Positions 32,764 to 43,074 of a DNA stretch of 64,000 nt are shown here, piece by piece (the first letter of the stretch is position 1; each line of letters begins with the position of its first letter). Source of the stretch: Ceratopteris richardii (lineage: Eukaryota > Streptophyta > Polypodiopsida > Polypodiales > Pteridaceae); the NCBI GenBank assembly GCA_020310875.1, contig CM035427.1, forward strand, positions 96,302,094 to 96,366,093, written 5' to 3'. The notes beneath the pieces are model-generated. The model did no database searches, was not told the DNA's origin, and was given only the letters and a program-made list of their open reading frames with translations. The position numbers were made by a program, and so were the translations under genes.

Positions 32764-33800
32764 TGTTAGACGGCCGCCGGATGGGGACAAATGTAACGGA
32801 GATCTTTGGAACACGCGTGAAAGGTTGTTACGCGCATAGTTGTAAATTCTTATATAAAGCAATGGAAAAGAGATGCTCGGTGACGAGATTTTGGGGAATT
32901 CACCAGACTGTTCATCTGTGTGTTGTCTCGACGTTAGTTAGTCTTGTTATTTCTGAGTTGTATGAGTAATCTGTGTATCTGTGTGTCTGATCTATGTCTG
33001 CACCTTGAGGTCTATGTTAAATATCCAGAGCTTTTAATTGAGCGTGATGACTTGTCTGACTGATTAAGTTGGGACGGCTTTGTATGTCTTGCTGTAAGAC
33101 TGGTTGCTTAGTGAAGCTTCTGTCTCGTCTGTGTTTTGGTTGTCATTGCGGGCTCGAGTTGTTAGTTCCACAGAGGTTCAAGAAGATCAATCCACTGTGC
33201 GTTTGATGAATTACTCCGCAAAGGTTGACTGACGATCTCTGTTACAGTAGTAAGACGTAGGTATATTCCAGTAGATCATCAACGTGGTTGAGAAAACCAT
33301 TCTGCTAGTATCTATGGCGATTGTTCTGTTAGTTATACATATTGTGGTTCTCTCTTCTCAATAGGTATGGTTGTGTATGCAGATGTCTGTGAAGTTGTAA
33401 GGAATGTGTATAGTTGTACTGATCTTAATACCGGAAAGACAGTATTCGCATGATGAGATTCGGTTACGGTAAGGATAACCTCATAATGTGTTAATCGGGA
33501 AGGTACTGGGCACCTGAGTTGTTGAGTTATTCACTGCCTCAGTATGGGTCCAAGCTACTGATAAGTGTGACACCATGTGTTCAGTAGATGTCGATAAGTT
33601 AATTTGTGAGCAGTAAAGATTCAGAAGAATAGGCCAAATCTTGGTAACTTCTTGAAGAACTGTTGTTATGCGCTAAGGAACCACCTTGGGAAAACAAGTA
33701 TAGGGCCTCTGTTCTTACAGACCCCTTCCACTCCCAAGAACCCAAGGACCAGGTAAAACGCACTTCCGATAGTTGGAACAAGGTGTTTTACCAGTTAACA
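32764..33800 (+). repeat. 5' LTR of G3
   Basis: Begins TGTTAGACGGCCGCC and ends CCAGTTAACA. TATATAAAG near 32851 is a TATA candidate only about 87 bases into the LTR, so U3 is short. TGGCGATCCTGCTGGGGA at 33802 is in primer-site position; the tRNA was not identified. Confidence 0.85.
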
Positions 33801-33967
33801 CTGGCGATCCTGCTGGGGAGGTGGCATCAGATTTCCGTTTTGCTGATGCAAGAAGTATCAAGATTACCATTTGTGTGTCGAATGTAGCATTTAGAACGAT
33901 CGCTGATCGATCGCAAGGATAGTCATTGATTTTGGTCACCCGTAAAGAAGCATAGTGCGAGTAGTAT

Positions 33968-35439
33968 ATGCCGGTTACTCGATCCGGTGAGACGTATCCA
34001 AAGAACAAACAGTCAAGAATACCTAATATGCTAAGAACGCCTCCAGGAGGTAGAAGCGCGGGAAGGACCAAACCAGTTGACAAGAAAGAAAGGAACGTTA
34101 CTAGCGATTCCGGTCATCTTCCGGTTGATTTTTCTGCATCTCTGATAGATTCCGGTACTGTTTCGGCACAATCTGTCGAAAATACAGTAAATCCAGAATC
34201 TACCAGTACGCATCCTGAAGTGAGCTTATCCACTTTGATTAAAGATTCAAAATTGTTGACAAATAGAAATGATTTTGCCGAAGAAGGCAGTAAAGAAAAG
34301 AAAGCATTCTGCATTGGTGAAAACTCGACACCTTCCGGTGACATTTCGGTGCAGTTTTCTGGTAACAATTTACCACTTTTTGGTGAATCTTCAACCCAGA
34401 CACCGCTATTAGGAGTAAGCCTTCCTACGGTTACTTCAAAAGGGAAGGAAGTTTGTTCGAAGCCGAGATTCGCAACATACTGAGCAAGATTATCAAACCA
34501 GAAAGTACACAGGCTGAGGAGACAGATTCTGAAGATTCAGATATTCAACCTCAGAACACAGGAAGTAGTCACCATACAACCAGCGGCACGATGAACGGGC
34601 AACAACAACAACAACAACAACAGCAACAACGACAGCAACAGCAACAGTTATGTCCACCCAGGCCGTCGTTGATAGGTGTAACGTACACTAAGTTCGGTGG
34701 ATTTCCAGGAGATGACCCAGATGCGCATGTACGCACTTTTGAGATTAGTTATGCAGTACTCAATCACCCAATTGACCCGGCGTATAAGGCTATCGTTTTC
34801 CAGTCCACCTTGGTCAATGAAGCCGCTAGATGGCTTACAGAGTATGATATAAATCACTTCGGCACCTATGAAGCAGTGAGGGATGCATTTCTGCAAAGAT
34901 TTAGACTAAAGAAGAATCCCGCAGAAATTTTCGACTACTTACAAAACAATAGACAGAAGGTAAACCAAACAGTGCAAGAATACGCCACTTTATTCAGAAC
35001 ACATTTGCGACAACTGCCACCAGCACATGCCATCCTGCCAGATGACATCATTACTCAATGGTTTATTAATGGGCTGACTCCACAACTCAAACAGATCATG
35101 ATCATCCGGTGTGTCGGAGCAATGACCCTAGATGTAGTAATTGCGATGGCTCTACAACTGGAAAACAAAGTTGGAGGATTTACAGAAGATCTGGAGTGGT
35201 TAAAGACAAGCAAAAATGTTGCAGAAGACCTAACAAGGCAAATGTACTGCACCACCTGCAAGAATTCAGGCCATATGAGTGCCACTTGTGCATTGAATCA
35301 GCTATTTTGTGCCATCTGCAACACCACCGGACACACCACCGAAAACTGCACCTATAACGGTAAAGTGCAAGGAATAGCGACGCTCAATGCAATTATACAG
35401 GAACCAGGGCAGGAATTTGATTTCCTTAGGAACCGTTGA
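33968..35439 (+). pseudogene. gag: G3 Gag, one frameshift near 34450
   Basis: The frame from ATG 33968 (MPVTRSGETYPK) gives a Ser/Thr-rich N-terminus. It shifts near 34450 into a second frame that carries a (CAA/CAG)n glutamine tract at 34597-34650, the Gag core (FGGFPGDDPDAHVRTF ... YEAVRDAFLQRF) and two zinc knuckles (CTTCKNSGHMSATC, CAICNTTGHTTENC). It ends at 35439. The usual protease after the knuckles is missing. Confidence 0.75.
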
Positions 35440-35482
35440 CCTACAAGCTGCTGTAGATAATTAGAGTCCATCAGTCTGTTCA

Positions 35483-37102
35483 ATGACGCCTGTAACAGAA
35501 GAAGATAAGAAAGAAGATATTGCTGTTGTAGATGACGCCAAACTACAACAACTTTTTAAACCAGCAGACGATACAGAGAAGCCGCAACAATTTTATGTGC
35601 CAGAGGATCAGTTAGTAACTTATAATCTGGGAGATGAAAACCACCCGCGCCCGGTCAAGATAAAAGAAAACTTACCGAATAAATTTCAAGCAGACTTACT
35701 TCAGCTTCTCAGGGAATTTTCTGACGTTTTTGCGTGGGATCATAAAGATATGAAGGGTCTGGATCCACGCATCTATCAACACAGAGTTATGCTCAAGCCA
35801 GAGGCAAGGCCGATCAAACAATCCAGCTATCGAATGAACCCGAACTACGCAGCACAGGTAAAGGCAGAATTGGATAGGCTATTGAAGGTTGGATTCATTG
35901 TACCTGTAGAGCACGCGGAGTGGATCTCCCCAATTGTAATTGTACCAAAAAAGAATAAGCAGCTCCGAATTTGTGTAGACTACCAAAAGCTGAATGCAGC
36001 TACTGTACCAGATCCATTCCCATTACCTTTTCTTGACACCATGCTTGATAGGGTAGCAGGGCACAAAATGTATTCATTTTTAGATGGATACAGTGGATAT
36101 AATCAAGTTAGGATGGTTGAACAGGACATACCGAAGACCGCCTTCATCACCAACTGGGGTGTGTTCGCATGCATTGTTATGTGGTTTGGATTGCGTAATG
36201 CCCCCAGTACCTTTCAAAGATGCATGCAAGAAATATTCTCCCCTTACCTTACTTCATTTATCCAAGTTTATCTCGACGATTTTTCAATATTCGGCAAAAT
36301 GATAGTACATCTGTTCCATTTACGGTGCTGTTTTGAAAAATGCAGAGAATATAGGCTTTGTTTGAACCCAAACAAGTCTGTGTTTGTGGTCTCATGTGGA
36401 AAATTACTTGGTCATATTGTGTCTGCGCAAGGCATACAGGTAGATCCCGATAAGATTTCAACTGTGTTAGAAGCACCTGCACCCACCACACCTAAGGAAG
36501 TAATGCGCTTTATGGGCCAAGTTAGATGGCATGGATGACACTTGCGGTGGCTTGCCCATTTGGCAGTACCACTGAACAGATTAATCACCAAGACCCCACG
36601 ACAGTTTGAATGGACTGAGGAGTGCCAGATAATGTTTGATTGATTTAAGTGTTTATTAACACAGGTTCCCATATTACAACCCCCCGACTGGGATCACCCC
36701 TTCCATGTATTTGTTGATGCTTCAGATATAGCAATTGACAACATCCTAATGCAACCGACCGATAAATGGTTCAGACCAGTGTATTACGCCAGTCGAAGAT
36801 TAGCCCCTGCTGAAAGAAATTACTCGGTAACAGAACGAGAATGTCTAGGTCTAGTATATTCGGTCAAAAAGTTCAGACATAACCTGCTGGGCCGTAAGCT
36901 TACTTTCCACACAGATCATGCTGCACTTATTTATCTAGTTCGGCAACAGCATTTGGGAGGGCGATTAGCACGATGGGTGCTGCTTTTGCAGGAATTTGAC
37001 TATGAAGTTATACATAGGCCAGACAGCTCACACGCCTTAGCAGATTTTCTGTCTCGCCTAGATTCCAGTGAAGCTCCAGTAGGTGTAGATGACACAACTT
37101 GA
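35483..37102 (+). pseudogene. pol: G3 RT and RNase H, no protease before them
   Basis: RT from ATG 35483: FAWDHKDMKGLDP, ISPIVIVPKKN, FLDGYSGYNQV and VYLDDFSIF (YLDD rather than the YVDD of the other gypsy copies here). A frame break follows at 36538 and a stop near 36643. RNase H reads VFVDASDIAI, ERECLGLVYSVKKFRH and HTDHAALIYL. It runs to the break at about 37102, where it is joined to integrase without the zinc module. Confidence 0.8.
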
Positions 37103-37660
37103 ACTTGTGATAGATCAAGGCACGCATTTTGCCAATAACTTGATAAAGGTACTTACACATTCGTTCCAGATTACTCATAAATTTAGTTCTCCATATTATC
37201 CTCGTGCTAATGGTCAGGCCGAGAGTGCCAACAAGTCTTTGCTAAATATACTTCAAAAATTGATTATGGAAGCACCAAAAAGATGGGATCAACTGTTACC
37301 TGCCGTGCTGTGGGCATACCGAACAACTTATAAAGTAACAACAGGATTAACACCTTTAAAATTAGCTTATGGAATGGAAGCCATAGCACCGATGGAGATA
37401 GTGGTGCCAAGTTTAAGAGTAGCCATCAACTAGAAACTACTACCAGAAGATTCTATGTCATTTCGGTTGGATACCCTCAGAGAATTAGACGAACATAGAT
37501 GGCACAATTTTATGACTATGAGGAAAGTACAGCTCAGACAAGCCCAAACACATGATAGACATCTGAAGACTCCAGTTTTTATGGTGGGACAGCTTGTCCT
37601 CTTCTACAATGCAAAATCGAATCGCTCTACCGCCAAGTTCAAGCTACGATAGTTTGGCCC
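37103..37660 (+). pseudogene. G3 integrase, C-terminal part only
   Basis: Begins at LVIDQGTHFANNL (second catalytic Asp), then YYPRANGQAESANKSL (catalytic Glu) and WAYRTTYKVTTGLTP. A short frame from 37455 adds the region around DLRHLKTPVFMVGQLVLFY. The zinc module and first catalytic Asp are deleted, so it cannot integrate by itself. Confidence 0.75.
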
Positions 37661-38094
37661 GTACCGGATTTCGGTTAACCACACTGACCGGAATTCCTCT
37701 GCCAAAGGTGATAAATGGGTCAAAGCTGCGGCCATATTGACAAGCATCACATCTGCAATAAGACGTTTCGCGGATTTCCGCGACTTTTGACGTTCTCTTT
37801 TCAGTCCTTTTCTTTCTTTTAATTTTGCATAATCAATAAAATAAGTGTAAATAGCCGTGTTTTGAAACCTATTTATGTCAAAAGCCGCCCTGCCCTTACC
37901 AGGTGTTCATGCATGCACACCAGAGTTAAAACGTAATCATCTCAATATCGTGTGATGATTAAGTGATTTTCATTAACCCCCTCCCCCCCCCCCCCCCCCC
38001 GACAAAGCAGCTACTTAACCTTCTCCAGTTTGCTGAAAAAACGCTATTGTACTTGTGTGATTGTGATCTGTGTTACCCTGTGCTTGCGTGCTTG
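37661..38094 (+). other. G3 3' spacer with an 18-C run
   Basis: No gene. An unbroken run of 18 C lies at 37983-38000. No polypurine tract is visible directly before the LTR on the + strand, where one is expected. Confidence 0.6.
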
Positions 38095-39131
38095 TGCTTT
38101 GACGGCCGCCGGATGGGGACAAATGTAACAGAGATCTTTGGAACACGCGCGAAAGGTTGTTATGCACATAGTTGTAAATTCTTATATAAATCAATGGAAA
38201 AGAGATGCTCGGTGACGAGATTTTGGGGAATTCACCAGACTGTTCGTCTGTGTGTTGTCTGGACGTTAGTTAGTCTTGTTATTTCTGAGTTGTATGAGTA
38301 ATCTGTGTATCTGTGTGTCTGATCTATGTCTGCACCTTGAGGGCTATGTTAAATATCCAGAGCTTCTAATTGAGCGTGACGACTTGTCTGAGTGATTAAG
38401 TTGGGAGGGCTTTGTATGTCTTGCTGTAAGACTGGTTGCTCAGTGAAGCTTCTGTCTCGTTTGTGTTTTGGTTGTCATTGCGGGCTCGAGTTGTTAGTTC
38501 CACAGAGGTTGAAGAAGAGCAATCGACTGTGCGTTTGATGAATTACTCTGCAAAGGTTGACTGACGATCTCTGTTACAGTAGTAAGACGTAGGTATATTC
38601 CAGTAGATCATCAACGTGGTTGAGAAAACCATTCTGCTAGTATCTGTGGCGATTGTTCTGTTAGTTATACATATTGTGGTTCTCTCTTCTCAATAGGTAT
38701 GGTTCTGTATGCAGATGTCTGTGAAGTTATAAGGAATGTGTATAGTTGTACTGATCTTAACACCGGAAAGACAGTATTCGCATGATGAGATTCGGTTATG
38801 GTAAGATAACCTTAGAATGTGTTAATCACGAAGGTACTGGGCACCTGAGTTGTTGAGTTATTCACTGCCTCAATATGGGTCCAAGCTACTGATAAGTGTG
38901 ACACCATGTGTTCAGTAGATGTCGATAAGTTAATTTGTGAGCAGTAAAGATTCAGAAGAATAGGCCAAATCTTGGTAACTTCTTGAAGAAATATTGTTAT
39001 GCGCTAAGGAACCACCTTGGGAAAACAAGTATAGGGCCTCTGTTCTTACAGACCCCTTCCTCTCCCAAAAACCCAAGGACCAGGTAAAACGCACTTCCGA
39101 TAGTTGGAACAAGGTGTTTTACCAGTTAACA
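38095..39131 (+). repeat. 3' LTR of G3
   Basis: Copy of the 5' LTR starting TGCTTTGACGGCCGCC and ending CCAGTTAACA. Followed by the CTCAC duplication. Confidence 0.85.
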
Positions 39132-41363
39132 CTCACATAGATATGTGCATCCATATGAAGAGTGGGCCACCAAAGTCTTGAGAATAGAATGGTCTTGATT
39201 ACTCACTCAGAACCAAAGTGTCCACCTGCAACACCTTTGTGTGCAGTTTCTAAGATCTTCAACTAAGCTGATTCATGAATGCACAATCTTAGGTAACCAT
39301 CTTTTCCTCCTCGGTATAGGTTCTCTCCAACTAAGACATAGTCTTGAGCCTCTTGCTCCATGCTCTGTTTTCTTGCTAGACTAGCCTCATTGGGTAATAT
39401 TCCCGATCTCATCAACTCTACCAATGGACTACTGCATTCTGGAATTAACGATACGTGATAAAGAGTTGCATGCTCCAGTGGGGGTCTCTCTTGGCACACT
39501 AGACAATTCTTAATCCACTCATGTATTTCTTTGTCCATGCTAGACCAATACACTCCTAAACATTTTAGATTCTGCAATGTTCGTTGTTTAGAGTAGTGAT
39601 TTCCTAGCAATCCTTCATGGGCTTGTTGCAACCAACTGCTATGTTCATCGTCCTCAACAGAACAAGCTAATACACCCTCTGTACCTTGTTTGTACATGCT
39701 TCCTACCAATATTTGATATTTTTATGACTTTACAATTTCATCTTTGTTTGTTTTTACATTCTTATTTGTAGGTCTAGGAATGGTATCAACTTATTTTCCC
39801 ATTTAGGAACAACTTCTAAATTCAAGAGATAAGCATCGGGCAGTTCATCAGACACTCCTTGCGGTGACTCACCTGAAGTGATGCAAGAAAGATGGTCTGC
39901 CCTGAGGTGGGTTCCACCTTTCTTGACAACCAGTTCAAAATAATATTCCATTAGTAAGAGGAAACATCTTACTAAGCATCCTATATTGCAAGGTTTATTG
40001 ACCAAATAAAATAAAGCTTGATGATCGGTGAAACATTTGAACCTATTGGCCAATAGATAATGTCTAAACTTCTTCATAGCATATACCATGCCTAAACCTT
40101 CTTTTTCGGTTGTGGTGTAGTTTTGTTCAACTGCATTCAACTGTCTACTAGCATATGCTATGAGTAAAACTAGATTTCCTTCACTTGCGGGTTGTGCTAG
40201 CACACATCCTATTGTGTGATTGGATGCATCCACATGGACATGGAAAGGTTTATTCCAATTAGGAGTGGTTAGTATTGGTGTTGTGCACAAATGTCTCTTC
40301 AACTCATTGAAGGAATTGTGGCATTTATCATTCCACTCGAAGTTTGTCAGCAAGGCATAAAGAGGTTTGGCTATGATTGCATACATGTGGAAAAACTTGC
40401 AGTAATACCCACAATGGCCCATAAAGGCTTGTACCTCTTTAACATTCCTTCGCCTTGGAAGCTTATCTATGGCTCTTACTTTATCCTCATCTATTTATAT
40501 TCCATTCTTCGAAAAAATATGACCTACGATTTTGCCATGACGTACCATGAACACACACTTCTCTAGGTTCAGACACACTCGATATTCTCTACACTTGTTG
40601 AAGATTTGTTTGAGCTTAGGGATGTGATATCTTCTTTCTTGGGAATGAGCACATAAATCATCCACATATACTTCTAAGCTCTTTCACAAGATCTCTTTGA
40701 AGACATGACACATGAGCCTTTGGAATGTTGCAGGTGCATTGGTGAGCCCAAATGGCATCACATAAAATGCAAAGATTCCCCACTCTGTGGCAAAAGCCAT
40801 TTTGTGTTGATCTTCTGGGGCAATGTCTACTTGGTTGTAACCTGAAAATCCATCAAGGAAGCTATAAACTTCCTTGCTTGCAACACGCTCCAATAAATGT
40901 TCTATGATTGGAAACAGATAGCTATCTCTTATTGTAGCGGCATTAACTTTCTTAAGGTTAATACACACTCGCAACTTCCCCTTCTTCTTAGGCACCACTA
41001 CAATGGGGGACACCCATTCAATATGCTCAATTTCATAGATAAATCTAGCTGCAATCAGCTTGTTGATTTCTTCTTTTATTTTAGCTACATAAGTGTCATT
41101 ATATGTGTAGGGCTTTTGTTTGGTGGGTTTGGCAAATGCCATCATGGGGATAGTATGAGAAAACAAATTTGGATCTACTCCTTTCAAGTCTCTATAGTGC
41201 CACACAAACATGTCCCTATATTCCCTTAATAGAGCCAGAAGCTCCGCTTCTTCTTTTGCACTTAGGTCATCTCCTATCTACATACATCTCTCTTTGTTCT
41301 CTTCAATGGTCACTACAATCTTTTTGGTCTTTTCTTTATTGTCAGATGCTTCTCCTATAATCG
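39132..41363 (-). pseudogene. pol: G2 RT, RNase H and duplicated integrase zinc modules
   Basis: Read on - from 41363: a pre-RT stretch (GEASDNKEKTKK), RT with VVVPKKKGKLRVC and FLDGFSGYNQV, then VYVDDLCAHS near 40665 just after a TGA (40684-40686). RNase H follows (HVHVDASNHTIG, FTDHQALFYL), then the first zinc module (HEGLLGNHY ... NCLVC), the linker, and the second module (AHKGVAGGHFG ... WWPTLHMDAHIYV) up to G3. Several stops and shifts are present. The domain order is the same as in E1. Confidence 0.85.
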
Positions 41364-41972
41364 TGTAACTCAAGCATAAGCACCACCTCCTTTAATTGTC
41401 AATCCACGGAGATGTGAGGACCGGTATGAAGACCACGAGCAAGTGAAGGCAGTAGTGCGTGAGTGAAAGCACACAAACATGCACGCACATACACACACAC
41501 GTGCACAAGGTAAGATCAAAGAGAGGAACAATGGAAAGCTTTGATTGCAAAAGAGTTCTCTTACAAAAGCTCTATTCTCTAACAAGCTAACCCCAAAAAT
41601 GAGCTCTCTAGCTCTTTTTATAGTTTTTTGAGTAGTTTTGGCCCTGTCCAGACCTAGTGTCCGGCCTAGTTAGATATTAGGTTCCAGGGCTTATTTGAGG
41701 GCTCAAACGAAGTCTAAAAATTATGAAAATTGGTACGATGGTACTTCTAGTACTCCTCAAGCTTGAGGACTCCTTGGCTTAAACAAAATGGAGTTATAAA
41801 GATAGAAAATGGTATTTACAATGGTTTTTAGTGATGAAAATCACTATTTCTATAGGGGATTCTTCTGAAAATTTGACATACACTTCTTGGAGCTCCCTAC
41901 TTGCTCCTTCTACTTGTGTGTCCACCTCTTTGATGTGCTCCTGTGCTTTGTCCTTGACCTTCAGCTTCAACA
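41364..41972 (-). repeat. 3' LTR of G4, an E1-family element
   Basis: On - it starts TGTTGAAGCTGAAGG after a polypurine tract and ends GAGTTACA. The ACTATAAAAAGAGCTAG promoter block is shared with E1 and G5. It is 609 bp. Its outer end lies directly against G2 pol, with AATCG as the possible target flank; no matching flank was found. Confidence 0.8.
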
Positions 41973-42340
41973 CTCCCCCCCTCTCGAGTGTGTCGTCCCT
42001 GACATACCCTTGTTGTAATGGTTGTTCCATGTAGTGCTTTGAGAGGTAGTGTCTGTTCGATAGGAACAAGAGCCATCTTCCTTCCAAATGTGGTACGGTT
42101 GGTTGTCCTGTTCTTCATTTGTCAGTAAAAGCCTTTGGAAGTTGTTGTCCCTTGGTATGCGCTCCTTCCTTGGATTCCAGAATGATTGTGTCGTTGTGAG
42201 TCGCCATTGATGGCCTCTAGATCTTGTTAAGATGATGTTCATAGTAATCATGCCAAGTACCCATAATGACTGATGGGTAAGTGAGTTCGTGCATGGGTTG
42301 AGGAAAGTATGTGCCTCGTGCATGGCCTTGTAATGTAGCC
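41973..42340 (-). pseudogene. G4 polypurine tract and aORF C-terminal remnant
   Basis: CTCGAGAGGGGGGGAG (41973-41988 on -) is the polypurine tract. Upstream the translation ends QQGYVRDDTLERGG, matching QQGSVRDDRSEREGG at the end of the E1 aORF. Further upstream, TYPSVIMGTWHDYYEHH is open but only weakly comparable. Stops interrupt it. Confidence 0.6.
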
Positions 42341-42618
42341 CTATGCATGCTTACTTGGAAAATGCATTGGAAGAAGTATGGTGCAAAAATTGAGGTCTTG
42401 AGCTAAGTGCTCAAGGGTATGCCGACAAAGAGGTTTCCTAATCTATCATGGTTATGGTGTTTCCAGAGTAAGGATACTTACCATGGTGAAGGGTTGATCG
42501 ATGTTTATCTCTTCATGTTGGGCTCCTGGAATTTGTGATGAACATTGTTGATGAATGTCCGTGTTGAGGATCCACTGATGAAATTCTTTGAGTGCCTGGT
42601 CCTGTCTGTTCTCTTCAC
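42341..42618 (-). other. Unassigned stretch beside the Argonaute fragment
   Basis: No clear gene. About 80 bases at its edge (42318-42400) resemble 51884-51965 at roughly 75% by eye. Confidence 0.4.
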
Positions 42619-42774
42619 AGCAACATTTGCCAAATACTGAGAATTGAATTTCTATATATTCCTTGAAAAATGACTTTGGGTAACTACACCAAGCTTGGTT
42701 TCACATATTCTCTTTAGCTCACCATAAGCAGGAGTCTTCTCATCCAGTATACATACAAAGGTTTGCAGGGTACC
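42619..42774 (-). pseudogene. Argonaute MID-domain exon fragment
   Basis: The - strand reads LQTFVCILDEKTPAYGELK then RICETKLGVVTQ, followed after a frame shift by FNSQYLANVAV. This is the signature of plant Argonaute MID domains. The 5'-phosphate pocket Tyr, the Lys four residues later and the Gln twelve after that are all kept. A possible splice donor (GCT/GTGAAG) follows. The 5' side of the exon, with a possible acceptor (GGGTAG/TTCTGG), is at about 51426-51440, split off by G5. It is either a gene relic or sequence carried by a transposon. The rest of Argonaute was not found. Confidence 0.65.
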
Positions 42775-43074
42775 TGTAGCTCAGTGATGAGTAGCACCTC
42801 CTTTAATGTCAATCCGGGAAGACGTGAGGATGGTATGAAGACCTCGAGCAAGTGGCGACACAAGTGCGTGAGTGAGAAGCACACAAGCATGCACACACAT
42901 ACACACACACGCGCACACACGGCAAGACAAAGAGAGAGAATCAATGGAGTTCTTTAGATTACTTTCAAAAGCTCTTACAAGTTCGTTTCAATTACAATCT
43001 AACCCAAAAATGAGCTCTCTAGCTCTTTTTATAGTTTTTGACTAGCTTTGGCCCTGTCCAGACCTAGTGTCCGG
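42775..43074 (-). repeat. Truncated 3' LTR of G5 (300 bp)
   Basis: Matches 50859-51158 base for base as far as I can read. The join to pol (AAATGTAGAGCCGGACAC on -) shows at most two bases of microhomology. Confidence 0.85.

Larger units (their letters stand above)
32764..39131 (+). mobile_element. G3: deleted Ty3/gypsy element, exact CTCAC duplication
   Basis: LTRs 32764-33800 and 38095-39131, both 1,037 bp and a few percent diverged by eye. CTCAC flanks both sides (32759-32763, 39132-39136). The interior keeps Gag, RT, RNase H and the second half of the integrase core, but lacks a protease and the first half of integrase. It splits G2 within the second zinc module. Confidence 0.9.
19704..41363 (-). 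mobile_element. G2: decayed E1-family gypsy element, split by G7 and G3
   Basis: Pieces of one - strand polyprotein, read from right to left: RT from 41363, RNase H, first integrase zinc module, second module (split), integrase core, C-terminal domain, second protease (split). G3 entered the second zinc module and left CTCAC on both sides. G7 entered the second protease between DSGA and GLGG. The left end stops within the second protease at about 19704; the right end abuts an LTR at 41364. Gag, the first protease and G2's own LTRs are absent. Confidence 0.85.
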
